Shown here piece by piece: positions 8,505 to 16,259 of a stretch of DNA of 64,000 nucleotides (positions are counted from its first letter, which is position 1; the number at the start of each line of letters is the position of its first letter). The notes beneath the pieces were generated by a model. The model saw only the letters and a list, made by a program, of their open reading frames with translations. It was not told the DNA's origin and did not search any database. The stretch is taken from positions 1-64,000 of the forward strand of contig RXJQ01000008.1 of the NCBI GenBank assembly GCA_003963115.1, read 5' to 3'. The position numbers were made by a program, and so were the translations under genes. This stretch comes from Burkholderiales bacterium. Its GTDB lineage: Bacteria; Pseudomonadota; Gammaproteobacteria; Burkholderiales; Burkholderiaceae_C.

Positions 8505-10094
8505 ATGAAAAACTCAGCCCAGACAGCGGGTCCAGCGGAGGAAACATCCTCATCGGCCACTCCCACCGTCCAAATGACACCCGACGACGCAATGCCTCCT
8601 ATCGAATTGGTGTTCGGTTTGGTAGGCCCGACAGGTGTGGATCTTGATAGGGCAATTGATTCACTAAAAGCTCAGTTGGCGGCAGTACAGTACGACAGCA
8701 TTGTCATTTCCTTGAGTGATCTCATACTTGGTTTTCATGGGAAAGAAAATTTCCCGAATGAACACGATCGAATATCGGAACTGATTGAGTCAGGAAACAG
8801 ACTTCGCGAGAGTGCCGACGATAGGTCGATCGTTGCGCGACTTGGGCTTGTAGAAATAAGAGAACAACGCAAAAAAATCAGCGGTTTTGAAAATGTCCCA
8901 CACAAGCAAAGACGGATTGCCTACATTGTTCGGTCGTTCAAAAGACCTGAGGAGGTGTTGCTTTATCGAGATGTGTATGGCAAAGCTTTCACACTGATAT
9001 CCCTATACGCCTCAAAGTCAACCAGGATCAAAAATCTATCCAAAAGAATCTTAGGCGGAGAAATAGATGCAAGACAAGCAGAGAGTTTAGCAACTGACTT
9101 GGTTAACCGTGACAACAAGGAGGAAGGGCAGCCCTACGGCCAACGGGTAGGCAGCACCTTCCCTATGGCTGATTATTTCGCTAGCTTCGGCCCCAGAGTT
9201 CGTTTAGATAATCAATTCAAAAGACTGGTGCGCTTAACCTTCGGTGACCCTTACATCTCCCCAACCAAGGAGGAAGAGGGAATGTTCTTTGCCCAAGCAG
9301 CCGCCCTTAGATCATTGGACCTATCTAGACAAGTTGGCGCAGCCCTCTTCTCGGAGCATGGAGAGATCATCTCAACAGGTTGTAATGATGTCCCAAAGGC
9401 CGGGGGCGGTCTTTATTGGACTGATGACAATAGCTTCCGCGACCATGAGTTGGGATATGACGCCAATGTAGCGATCAAAAAAGAACTCGTGGCGGACGCT
9501 TACCGAAGGCTAAGAGAAGCAAAGCAACTCAGCCCTTCTACTTTGGAGAAATCTGACCAAGCATTAGCAACAGAGGCTCTATTTGGCAATGCTCCTCACT
9601 TCAAGGAGTCGTTGCTGTTCGATGTTATTGAGTTTGGTCGCGCCGTTCATGCAGAAATGGACGCAATCACGCAAGCTGCGAGAGTCGGGGCCTCTACAAA
9701 AAACGGTCGATTGTTCTGCACCACCTTCCCTTGCCATATCTGCGCTCGACATATCGTTTCCGCAGGCCTGAAGGATGTCTTCTTTATTGAGCCATATGAA
9801 AAAAGCAGGACTGGTGAACTATTTGCTGATTCAATTTCAATTGAGCCCAGCGAACCCTCAGCAAAGCTCGTGAATTTTCACGCTTTCGTAGGGGTAGCTC
9901 CTCGCCGCTACATGGACTTTTTCCAGGCCACTTCTCCACGGAAGAACGGCGATGGCACAATCATCGGAGAAGAAAAAATTGCGAAGTTCCCTAAGGTCAA
10001 ACGCATTGTCCTTGCGTACACTCTCGCAGAAGAACAGAGCGTGAAAGAAATCCCGCCGTCAATTTTTGAACCTAGGCAAGGAGATCAAGCATGA
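8505..10094 (+). CDS. avcD: Anti-phage deoxycytidylate deaminase with N-terminal P-loop-type domain (AvcD/DCD family)
   Basis: 529 residues, matching the roughly 530-residue AvcD proteins. In Vibrio and E. coli such enzymes deaminate dCMP/dCTP after phage infection, draining dCTP and stopping phage replication. The N-terminal nucleotide-kinase-like domain carries a glycine-rich GLVGPTG loop at residues 38-44 that lacks the Lys of a classical Walker A. The C-terminal deaminase domain has HAE (residues 382-384) and PCHIC (409-413), the zinc and proton-shuttle motifs of cytidine/dCMP deaminases. The segment RSLDLSRQVGAALFSEHGEI (269-288) is also typical. AAGGGGA lies 6 bases before the ATG. GC is near 47%, far below the surrounding chromosome, which suggests transfer. 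Its stop overlaps the next small ORF by 4 bases. Family assignment is strong; defence activity here is inferred from the family. Confidence 0.88.
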   Translation: MKNSAQTAGPAEETSSSATPTVQMTPDDAMPPIELVFGLVGPTGVDLDRAIDSLKAQLAAVQYDSIVISLSDLILGFHGKENFPNEHDRISELIESGNRLRESADDRSIVARLGLVEIREQRKKISGFENVPHKQRRIAYIVRSFKRPEEVLLYRDVYGKAFTLISLYASKSTRIKNLSKRILGGEIDARQAESLATDLVNRDNKEEGQPYGQRVGSTFPMADYFASFGPRVRLDNQFKRLVRLTFGDPYISPTKEEEGMFFAQAAALRSLDLSRQVGAALFSEHGEIISTGCNDVPKAGGGLYWTDDNSFRDHELGYDANVAIKKELVADAYRRLREAKQLSPSTLEKSDQALATEALFGNAPHFKESLLFDVIEFGRAVHAEMDAITQAARVGASTKNGRLFCTTFPCHICARHIVSAGLKDVFFIEPYEKSRTGELFADSISIEPSEPSAKLVNFHAFVGVAPRRYMDFFQATSPRKNGDGTIIGEEKIAKFPKVKRIVLAYTLAEEQSVKEIPPSIFEPRQGDQA

Positions 10095-10294
10095 AAGTTC
10101 ATTCCGCCGAATGGTTCCAACACAAGGTCGCAGAAGCCGCTCATCGCATTGATCACGAGTGGCCGCAGTCCATGAGAGCGAACGCTGTAGTAGCCTCAGC
10201 GACTCTTCCCTGTGTGGACCCCATCCTTACCGATGAGACGTGCTTGCATGGTGATCAAGCAGTGCGTCAAGCAATGAGCGAACATCAAGGCTAA
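10091..10294 (+). CDS. 67-residue protein translationally coupled to avcD
   Basis: The ATG overlaps the avcD stop (ATGA), and the gene ends 22 bases before a strong terminator, so both genes share one transcript. The protein is soluble, moderately charged and has two cysteines; it matches no family I know. The first 35 residues (SAEWFQHKVAEAAHRIDHEW) look like an amphipathic helix, and the rest is less structured. In the described AvcID systems the partner, AvcI, is an RNA encoded upstream of avcD. A protein partner downstream would be a different arrangement. It could be an inhibitor, an activator or an unrelated passenger. Confidence 0.5.
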   Translation: MKVHSAEWFQHKVAEAAHRIDHEWPQSMRANAVVASATLPCVDPILTDETCLHGDQAVRQAMSEHQG

Positions 10295-10316
10295 CCCTGT
10301 TGCCTTCGTTCCCCAG

Positions 10317-10339
10317 GCCCGCCCAACGGCGGGCTTTTT
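10317..10339 (+). terminator. Rho-independent terminator after the avcD unit
   Basis: A 7-bp GC stem (GCCCGCC / GGCGGGC) with a 4-base CAAC loop is followed directly by five T residues. It lies 22 bases after the stop of the 67-residue gene and closes the avcD transcription unit. Confidence 0.9.
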
Positions 10340-10487
10340 CATTGTGGCTTGGCTCCATCCTGCGATGTAGCGTCTATCGCACGGGGGTATCTTTGGGGGT
10401 ACCTTCCTGATTGAGAACAATGCTTTATCAATAGGCATTGGATTTTTACGCCACAGTTCAAGTGACCCCGGCCCACCAATGCCAACC

Positions 10488-10513
10488 AACGCCAAGCAAA
10501 ACAGCTTGGCGTT
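10488..10513. repeat. Perfect 10-bp inverted repeat (hairpin)
   Basis: AACGCCAAGC and GCTTGGCGTT flank a 6-base loop. It lies 41 bases beyond the stop of fic (minus strand) and about 150 bases beyond the avcD terminator. No T-tract follows on either strand, so it is not a standard terminator; it may still stabilise or end the fic transcript. The rest of 10340-10553 holds no gene. It includes a short stretch (10386-10402) with two GGGGGTA repeats. Confidence 0.55.
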
Positions 10514-10553
10514 GTGCTTTGTGAAACCCCGTTTGTTGGCGGTTACCCCAGCT

Positions 10554-11726
10554 TCACAGCGGCTCCCCGCCCTCATTGAGGATCTGCAAGTACGCGTCAT
10601 ACACGAACACGCGGTTGCGGCGCTGGCCGGTCAGTTCTCGGGTGATGTTCATTTGAACCAGGGTCTGCATCGCTTTGGATGCGGTCGGGAAGGTCATGCC
10701 AGTGTCCTGGCACAACTGGCGCAGGGTGCACAGGGGGCGTTGGTGCAGGCCATTCAGCACACGCAGGGCGGTGGTAGCGCCACGGCCGCTGGCTTGCACG
10801 CGTTGGGTGTCTTGCTGGAACAGGGCCACCAGGCGCTGAGCGGTCTGCACGGCGCCCTGGGCGGTTTGCTCCACGCCTTCCAGGAAGAAGTCCACCCAGG
10901 CCTCCCAGTCGCCATGGGTGCGCACGCGGTCGAGCAGGTCGTAGTACACGGGGCGGTGCTGCTTGAAGTAGAGGCTCAGGTACAGCAAGGGCTGTGTCAG
11001 CAGGCCGCCCTGGTGCAGCAGCATGGCGATCAGCAAGCGGCCCAAGCGGCCATTGCCATCCAGAAAGGGGTGGATGGTTTCGAACTGCACATGGGCCAGC
11101 GCGGCCTTGATGAGCACCGGGGTGTCTAGGGCAGCGGCCTCGTCGCCATGGATGAAGTGCTCCAACGCGCTCATGCAGGGCTCGACCTCTTGCGGGGGCG
11201 GGGGCACGAAGCGGGCGTTGCCTGGCCGCGTGCCACCCAGCCAGTTCTGGCTGCGGCGGAACTCGCCGGGGGCTTTGTCGCTGCCACGGCCACGCGCCAT
11301 CAGGTGGGTGTGCATTTCGCGCAGCAATCGGTTGCACAGCGGGAAGCCATCGCGAAGGCGAGCCATGCCGTGCTCCAGCGCGGCCACGTAGTTGGACACC
11401 TCGACCACGTCGTCAAAGGGCACGCCGGGCAGTTCGTCCAGCTCGAACAGCAGCAGGTCAGACAGGGACGACTGCGTGCCCTCGATCTGTGACGAGAGCA
11501 CGGCTTCGCGGCGCACGTAGGCATAGAGGAAGAGCTGCGGGTCAGGCAGCAGCACGCTGATGCTGTCCAGCCGCCCCAGGGCCAGGGTGGCGCGCTCCAT
11601 CAGCTTTTGGCGGGTGCCGCCCATGTCCAACGGCGGTGCAGGCGGCAGTGGAAACGGCACAAAGGCGCGTACCGTCTCCCCCCCGGCCACACTGGTGGCG
11701 TACTGGCCTGTCGCGTTGCGTTGCAT
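10554..11726 (-). CDS. Fic-family AMP-transferase, class II, with C-terminal winged helix
   Basis: 390 residues. The Fic core motif HPFLDGNGRLGR is complete (residues 219-230), including the catalytic His219 and the phosphate-binding GNGR. The N-terminal Fic_N domain contains SSQIEG (78-83), the S-x3-E-G inhibitory helix of class II Fic proteins, so the enzyme is expected to be self-inhibited. The C-terminal 75 residues, with TLRQLCQDTGMTFPTASKAM, form a winged helix found in many Fic proteins of this size. Fic enzymes transfer AMP from ATP to Ser, Thr or Tyr of target proteins. No separate antitoxin gene is adjacent, as expected when inhibition is built in. The ATG at 11726 is preceded by an AT-rich promoter region with repeats. 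The target is unknown. Confidence 0.9.
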   Translation of the reverse strand: MQRNATGQYATSVAGGETVRAFVPFPLPPAPPLDMGGTRQKLMERATLALGRLDSISVLLPDPQLFLYAYVRREAVLSSQIEGTQSSLSDLLLFELDELPGVPFDDVVEVSNYVAALEHGMARLRDGFPLCNRLLREMHTHLMARGRGSDKAPGEFRRSQNWLGGTRPGNARFVPPPPQEVEPCMSALEHFIHGDEAAALDTPVLIKAALAHVQFETIHPFLDGNGRLGRLLIAMLLHQGGLLTQPLLYLSLYFKQHRPVYYDLLDRVRTHGDWEAWVDFFLEGVEQTAQGAVQTAQRLVALFQQDTQRVQASGRGATTALRVLNGLHQRPLCTLRQLCQDTGMTFPTASKAMQTLVQMNITRELTGQRRNRVFVYDAYLQILNEGGEPL

Positions 11727-11737
11727 GGTGCGCGATC

Positions 11738-11801
11738 CTTTAATAAGGATGCCGTCTATTAAAGCAAAAGCAAGTTTACTTTAATAAGTCGTTTTCTTAT
11801 T
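11738..11801 (-). promoter_or_regulatory. Candidate fic operator/promoter with three CTTTAATA copies
   Basis: CTTTAATAAG occurs at 11738-11747 and again at 11779-11788. The inverted form TATTAAAG lies at 11757-11764, and a further AATAAG half-site inverted (CTTATT) at 11796-11801. All lie within 75 bases upstream of the fic start in an otherwise GC-rich area. The winged helix of the Fic protein would be an obvious candidate to bind them; that is inference. Confidence 0.5.
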
Positions 11802-11827
11802 CAAGCGGCGGCCCGTTCAGTGCTACC

Positions 11828-12024
11828 AGCTGAAGCCCATTTTTCGCGGGTGCTGGTTGACCTTGGCTTCCAGCTCCGTCACACGGGTGGCCATCTAGGG
11901 CATGGGGGTCGCTTCCAGCTTGTATTCCGCCGTGTACCGGGCTCGAACTTGCTTGTCTGTCATTTCCATGCTCCTACGTCTATTTGAACAGGAGCTAAGA
12001 ACTACGTTTACAGGGGCAACCTCA
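11828..12024 (-). mobile_element. IS3-family insertion sequence remnant (one end and start of orfA)
   Basis: Read on the minus strand from 12024, the sequence starts TGAGGTTGCCCCTGTAAACG, the TGA...CCCC form of an IS3-family terminal repeat. A start codon follows for a peptide with QVRARYTAEYKLEA, which matches the N-terminus of IS3-type OrfA transposases. The frame ends after only 22 codons. A further short segment (VTELEAKVNQHPRKMGF) with stops on both sides may be a displaced piece of the same protein. The other end of the element and OrfB are missing, so it cannot move by itself. Confidence 0.65.
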
Positions 12025-12351
12025 GTTTTTGACCAGTTCGCCGAGCCAGAAGAGTTCACTTTTGCCAAAACGATCGTACCGGTTAAGCTGGCGCAGCACG
12101 AGGGCGAAAAGCTGGTGTCTCGCTCACAGGCCAAGCGCCTGACGATGCGGTTCGAGCGGTTTCAAACCGTGGTGCTGGATTTCTCGGAGGTCGCAGAGAT
12201 CGGCCAGGCTTTTGCCGATGAAGTGTTTCGCGTGTTCCAGATCGCTCACCCTCAAACGCTGCTGATGCCGCTGCACATGACGCCCGCAGTCAGCGCCATG
12301 GTGGCTCGGGCACGGGCCCACAACAAGGATCGAGGATCATCCGCCGCCTGA
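12025..12351 (+). pseudogene. DUF4325 (STAS-like) domain protein, 5' end replaced by IS remnant
   Basis: From the IS boundary at 12025 the frame encodes about 108 residues of a DUF4325 domain (LVSRSQAKRLTMRF, VVLDFSEVAEIGQAFADEVF, then a C-terminal helix). In intact genes this domain usually closes a longer protein with an N-terminal HTH or ATPase part. Here the frame stays open backwards into the IS remnant to an ATG at 11902, so a 149-codon ORF exists but its first 41 codons are antisense IS sequence. I therefore treat it as a truncated gene. The DUF4325 assignment is from memory of the fold pattern. Confidence 0.6.
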
Positions 12352-12427
12352 CGGCTTCAGGCAAACAAGCAGGGCTAGAAAGCGTTGCAGCGCTGACCAG
12401 CCCCTAACTACAACCCAAGAGGGTTTC

Positions 12428-12814
12428 ATGATCGATCACACAGGCATCATCGTCAGCGACATCAAGACGAGCAAGGCGTTCTACGAAAAGGCGCTTGCGC
12501 CGATTGGCTACGCCCTCATCTTGGAGCTTCCCGCCTCGGTAACAGGCCACGCAGACGTCGCCGGCTTTGGCGAACCACCCAAGCCGGACTTCTGGATCAG
12601 TGGCGGAACACCGAACAAGCCGCCCATCCATATTGCCTTCCGAGTTGCTTCACGCGCAAAGGTAGATGCCTTCTACAAAGCGGCCATGGAGGCCGGCGGC
12701 ACGGATAACGGGCCACCAGGACTGCGTCCTCACTACCACCCCAACTACTACGGCGCTTTTGTGCTGGATCCAGATGGTCACAACATCGAGGCTGTCTGTC
12801 ATGAGGCCGAGTGA
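12428..12814 (+). CDS. VOC-superfamily protein (glyoxalase/bleomycin-resistance fold)
   Basis: 128 residues, one VOC module of two beta-alpha-beta-beta-beta repeats. The N-terminal MIDHTGIIVSDIKTSKAFYE and the C-terminal FVLDPDGHNIEAVCH give the usual metal-ligand positions (His4 and the Glu of IEAV). It probably works as a homodimer. A ribosome site AGAGGG lies 6 bases upstream. Substrate cannot be predicted: such proteins include glyoxalase-like lyases and antibiotic-binding proteins. It is followed 91 bases later by a tautomerase gene in the same direction, possibly the same transcript. Confidence 0.85.
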   Translation: MIDHTGIIVSDIKTSKAFYEKALAPIGYALILELPASVTGHADVAGFGEPPKPDFWISGGTPNKPPIHIAFRVASRAKVDAFYKAAMEAGGTDNGPPGLRPHYHPNYYGAFVLDPDGHNIEAVCHEAE

Positions 12815-12905
12815 CATGCAGCAAACAGTCATTCTTCAGCTACGAATCACGAACACGCAACAGAGCCTGCGCTTCGCCTCTGAACTGCATAGCAAGGAGT
12901 GATCT

Positions 12906-13286
12906 ATGCCACTGGTCACCATCACCGTTCAGAGGCCCAAGACAGTTCAATTCAAAGACATGGTCTTGTCTGCCGTGCATGAGGCACTCGTGGCAAGTGG
13001 TGTCCCGCAGACGGACAGGTTCCAGCGTGTGCTTGAGCTTGACCCCCAAGATTTTCGCTTTGATCCCAGCTATCCAGACCTGTCTTCCAGCAGGAATGAG
13101 GACTTCGTGCTGATCGAGATTCTTTTGTCGGTAGGGCGCAGCGTGAAGGTCAAAAAGCAAATCGTTCAGCATGTCGTCACCAGCTTGTCCTCACAGGGAT
13201 TGGACCCTGAGCTGATCATGATTTGCTTCAAGGAGACAACATGGGAGAACTGGTCTTTTGGCGGAGGTCGACTCATTCACACCTGA
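12906..13286 (+). CDS. Tautomerase-superfamily protein
   Basis: 126 residues. Removal of Met exposes Pro2 (MPLVTITVQR), the catalytic base of the 4-oxalocrotonate tautomerase/MIF superfamily. Two beta-alpha-beta units can be recognised, and the C-terminal KETTWENWSFGGG is typical of the longer 'tautomerase family protein' group often encoded beside small oxidoreductases. AAGGAG precedes the ATG by 7 bases. Enzymes of this group isomerise keto-enol compounds or dehalogenate; the substrate is unknown. Confidence 0.85.
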   Translation: MPLVTITVQRPKTVQFKDMVLSAVHEALVASGVPQTDRFQRVLELDPQDFRFDPSYPDLSSSRNEDFVLIEILLSVGRSVKVKKQIVQHVVTSLSSQGLDPELIMICFKETTWENWSFGGGRLIHT

Positions 13287-13339
13287 TGCGCGACGTCTCT
13301 ACAGAACCTGTCTAGAAGAGGGTGAGTGTGTCAAAGGAT

Positions 13340-14776
13340 TCAATGCGTCGCCACGGCGCTAGCCTCCTCTGGGGACGGCCTGTCGCGCAGCAGCCATGCA
13401 CCAAGCCCCGCCGCCAGCAAGGCGAACGCAGTTGCCAGCACGAAGGCCACGCGGTAGCCGTCGGTCAGCGCCACGAGGGGTGCAAGACCAGCCACCCTTG
13501 CCGCTTCGGTCTTCGCCTCGCTCAGGCTGGTCAGCGCTGCCAGGCCCAGTGCGCCGCCCATCATGAAAGAGGTGTTGACCATGCCCGAGGCCACGCCGGC
13601 ATCTTCGGGCTTGACATCGCTCATGGCAGCCAGCAGCACTGGATTGAAAGCAACGCCTGCACCCAGCCCCAGCAGCACCATCCCAGGCAAGACGTCCATC
13701 AGGAAGGTACCTTGCACGGGCATGCGCGAGAACAGCGCCAGGCCGCCGGCGGCCAGCAACAGGCCAGCAGCCAGCGGCATGCGAAAACCGAAACGCATGA
13801 CCAGCCTGGCCGACAAGCCCAGAGAGAACACGGCCATGATGATGTTGGCCGGCAAGAAGGCCAGACCGATCTGCATGGCACTGAAACCCAGCACCAATTG
13901 CATGTACAGCGCCGAGATGAAGAACCAGGCGAACATCGCCGCCGCCCACAACACCCCCGCCGCATTGGCCGTCGACACATTGCGCAGCCTGAACATCGAC
14001 AAGGGCATCAAAGGCGAAGCGTTGTGCGTCTCGATAAAGAGGAAAGCCGCCATCAGCACCACGGCCAGAGCAAGCAAGGTCACGGTCTGGGCTGAAAGCC
14101 AACCGGCCCCATTGCCATTGACGATGGCATAGACCGCCAACATCAATGAACTGGTGATGGTGAAGGCACCGCCCAGATCCAGCCTTGTGGGCGCGTGCCC
14201 CCTGGTCGCCGGGATCAGCATCATGCACAGGCCGAACACGATCAGGCCAATCGGAACATTGACCAGGAAAATCCAATGCCAGTTCAACTGCGTCGTCAGC
14301 AAGCCGCCCAGCAACACGCCGATACTGCCTCCGCCCGCGCAGACGAAGCCATAGACACCCATGGCCTTGGCGCGCTCCTGCGGCTCGGTGAACAAGTTCA
14401 TGATGAGCGAGAGGGCGACCGCCGACACCACCGCGCCACCGATACCCTGCACGCTGCGTGCGCCAATCAGCATGGCCTGGGTATGCGCCAGGCCGCAGGC
14501 CAGCGAAGCCAAGGTGAACAGGCTCAGGCCCAGCAGGAACAGACGCCGGTGGCCATAGAGATCGCCCAATCGACCGCCCAGCAGCAAGAAGCCACCAAAG
14601 GTCAGCATGTAGGCATTGACCACCCAGACCAGGTCCGTGGCGGAAAAATGCAGATCCGATTGGATGGAAGGCAAGGCGACGTTCACGATGGTCGTGTCCA
14701 GCACGATCATCAGGACGCCCAGGCAGAGTATGGTGAGTGCCCACCAGCGCTTGTGGCTGTCGGCATGGCTGTACAT
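13340..14776 (-). CDS. MFS multidrug exporter, DHA2 (EmrB/QacA-like, 14 TM) type
   Basis: 478 residues with about 14 hydrophobic helices. The TM1 motif LDTTIVNVALPSI is the signature of the 14-helix drug:H+ antiporters, and the loop 2-3 motif GGRLGDLYGHRR is present. The ATG at 14776 is preferred to an upstream in-frame ATG at 14815 because AAGGA stands 7 bases before it and because the protein then begins with the normal short cytoplasmic segment. It stands alone, without a membrane-fusion partner, so it should act as a single-component inner-membrane exporter. Its substrate is unknown. No regulator gene is adjacent. Confidence 0.9.
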   Translation of the reverse strand: MYSHADSHKRWWALTILCLGVLMIVLDTTIVNVALPSIQSDLHFSATDLVWVVNAYMLTFGGFLLLGGRLGDLYGHRRLFLLGLSLFTLASLACGLAHTQAMLIGARSVQGIGGAVVSAVALSLIMNLFTEPQERAKAMGVYGFVCAGGGSIGVLLGGLLTTQLNWHWIFLVNVPIGLIVFGLCMMLIPATRGHAPTRLDLGGAFTITSSLMLAVYAIVNGNGAGWLSAQTVTLLALAVVLMAAFLFIETHNASPLMPLSMFRLRNVSTANAAGVLWAAAMFAWFFISALYMQLVLGFSAMQIGLAFLPANIIMAVFSLGLSARLVMRFGFRMPLAAGLLLAAGGLALFSRMPVQGTFLMDVLPGMVLLGLGAGVAFNPVLLAAMSDVKPEDAGVASGMVNTSFMMGGALGLAALTSLSEAKTEAARVAGLAPLVALTDGYRVAFVLATAFALLAAGLGAWLLRDRPSPEEASAVATH

Positions 14777-14919
14777 AAGCAGATCCTTCTTGATGTGTCG
14801 ATGTTCTGTCGCCAATTATTGGCATGACATGGACACGACGAACGAGCCCTTGCTTTCTCGACAGCGGCCGGACGCAAGAATGGTGAAAGGTTCAATCCAT
14901 ATGCTCGTGAATTCATTTC

Positions 14920-15357
14920 ATGAGCAGCACCATGCCTTCGAACCGAGCGCGCAAAGACATAGAAATCACCGTGGCTCAGGCGACGGCGCGCTTGGCAAAA
15001 TTGCACACCGATGTGGCCATTCTGATCCGGCAGGTCGAGCTGCGCAGCCACAACGCGCGCTGGTTCACTCTGGGATGGAGTCTGGCCGTCGTCCTCGCGG
15101 AGGTCGGGCTCTACGCATTTGAATACGACTGGTTGCCGATGTTTGCACTGGCCATCGTTGGCAGCGCCACCACGGCGGCCATGTCTTTCAGTGAATTGCA
15201 GTCCTATCGTACGGGGCGAGCCCACCGGTGCTACGCGCTGCAGGCCGATATCACCTCGGAAATCGTGAGGCTGGCAAACGCCAAGTCAATTGACCCCGAT
15301 GTGCACATCCACAAGATGCAGAGCTTCATGCTCGAATTGAAAGCATTGAGGCACTGA
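14920..15357 (+). CDS. Hypothetical membrane protein with two TM helices
   Basis: 145 residues. A charged N-terminal helix (about 1-47) leads into two adjacent hydrophobic segments (about 48-66 and 70-90), then a soluble helical tail. The fold suggests a membrane-anchored protein with both ends in the cytoplasm. It is divergent from the MFS exporter, with 143 bases between them for two promoters. No ribosome site is convincing for 14920; the next ATG at 14932 is an alternative. No family is recognised. Confidence 0.5.
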   Translation: MSSTMPSNRARKDIEITVAQATARLAKLHTDVAILIRQVELRSHNARWFTLGWSLAVVLAEVGLYAFEYDWLPMFALAIVGSATTAAMSFSELQSYRTGRAHRCYALQADITSEIVRLANAKSIDPDVHIHKMQSFMLELKALRH

Positions 15358-15672
15358 CACTTTTCGCTGACTGCGCGCGTGAGCAGATTCATGACGGGGG
15401 AGTCCATGGCCCCGGCGACCTCGCCCACAAACGAAATCAGGCCACAATAAACACAAGTATCAAAAATGAAGTCGGAGGGTTCCCGCTGTTGCATACGGGA
15501 ATCTCGGCGCAGGCTCAGTCATCGGACCGTGTTGAGCCAATGACCTTATAAAGCACCGTCCAGGCTACGTATGGACTTCCTCGCCATCGCCTGGAGCAGC
15601 CCAAAGTCGAGCAGGCGTCTCAAGAAAGCCCAGCTTTGTTGCGCTTGCTGGATTTCTGGAAAGGAGCGGTTC
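15358..15672. other. Intergenic stretch without recognisable features
   Basis: 315 bases. Short ORFs on both strands have no ribosome site and no protein-like composition. A 79-codon frame starting at 15571 runs into the small gene at 15673, but its first 34 codons lack support. Confidence 0.5.
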
Positions 15673-15810
15673 ATGCGGCCTAAGCACCCACACGAATCAC
15701 CGGAAAACAAGACCTTCAGAGTCGAGGGTTGGTTGCCCGTTGCGTTCTTCCTGGCCATCTTGGCCATCGGCTTCATTGCCGCGTTGATCGTTCCCTATCT
15801 GGCGCCCTAG
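15673..15810 (+). CDS. Small single-pass membrane protein (45 residues)
   Basis: A polar N-terminal segment (MRPKHPHESPENKTFRVEGW) is followed by one strong TM helix (PVAFFLAILAIGFIAALIV) at residues 22-41. AAGGAG lies 7 bases before the ATG at 15673, which decides this start over the upstream in-frame one. The gene overlaps the 3' end of the convergent gene 15773-16153 by 38 bases. Function unknown. Confidence 0.6.
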   Translation: MRPKHPHESPENKTFRVEGWLPVAFFLAILAIGFIAALIVPYLAP

Positions 15811-16153
15811 CCGAGAGGGACGGGGTCGTACCCATCCCAGGCCACAGCGCAGACATCGACAAAGGGCTGGTGTAGCTCACCCCCTTGGGCATGTGCACGG
15901 CACCGGTGAACCGCTGGCCATTCGCATCGGTATAAAGCACCTTGAACAGGTAGCAAGGGCCGTCCGCATCGACCAAGCTCATCTCGGTGATGTTGGCGAG
16001 CGGGATCTGCCAGCGCTTGGCAGCCAGCCTCAGGCCTTCTTCGGCCGCGGCTCGCCAGTGCCCCTCGTCGAGTTGCGGGGACTTTCTATTTCTTGAGGTT
16101 GTTGACGCAGCGTTCATATGGCGAAATGACTCCAGGGCCTGCACCACAGACAT
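15773..16153 (-). CDS. Hypothetical protein
   Basis: 126 residues. A likely folded core at 30-95 contains HWRAAAEEGLRLAAKRW and a beta-rich part (CYLFKVLYTDANGQRFTGAV). The last 30 residues are low-complexity and overlap the convergent small gene, so the natural C-terminus may be poorly conserved. ACAAGG stands 4-5 bases before the ATG at 16153. No signal peptide and no known domain. It may be a small cytoplasmic protein. Confidence 0.45.
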   Translation of the reverse strand: MSVVQALESFRHMNAASTTSRNRKSPQLDEGHWRAAAEEGLRLAAKRWQIPLANITEMSLVDADGPCYLFKVLYTDANGQRFTGAVHMPKGVSYTSPLSMSALWPGMGTTPSLSARAPDRERSTRQ

Positions 16154-16195
16154 CGGCCTTGTCGTCGGTTAACTTGAGCGTTCGTGTCAAAGCAA

Positions 16196-16229
16196 ACGCC
16201 GGCTGCCCGCACAAGGCGAGCGCCGGCGT
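16196..16229 (-). terminator. Probable terminator of the secreted repeat-protein gene
   Basis: ACGCCGGC and GCCGGCGT form an 8-bp stem with an 18-base loop. On the minus strand it is followed by TTTGCTTTG. It lies 31 bases beyond the stop of the gene ending at 16260. The long loop makes the call moderate. Confidence 0.5.
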
Positions 16230-16259
16230 CTGGATATGCCCGCTCCGGGTCAGTCTGGC

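Noticed and set aside
10380..10490. Integrase remnant or tRNA-type attachment site at the right end of the island
   Set aside because: The sequence has short GGGGGTA repeats and a TTCAAGT-like stretch, but no T-arm can be folded and no second copy was found in the window.
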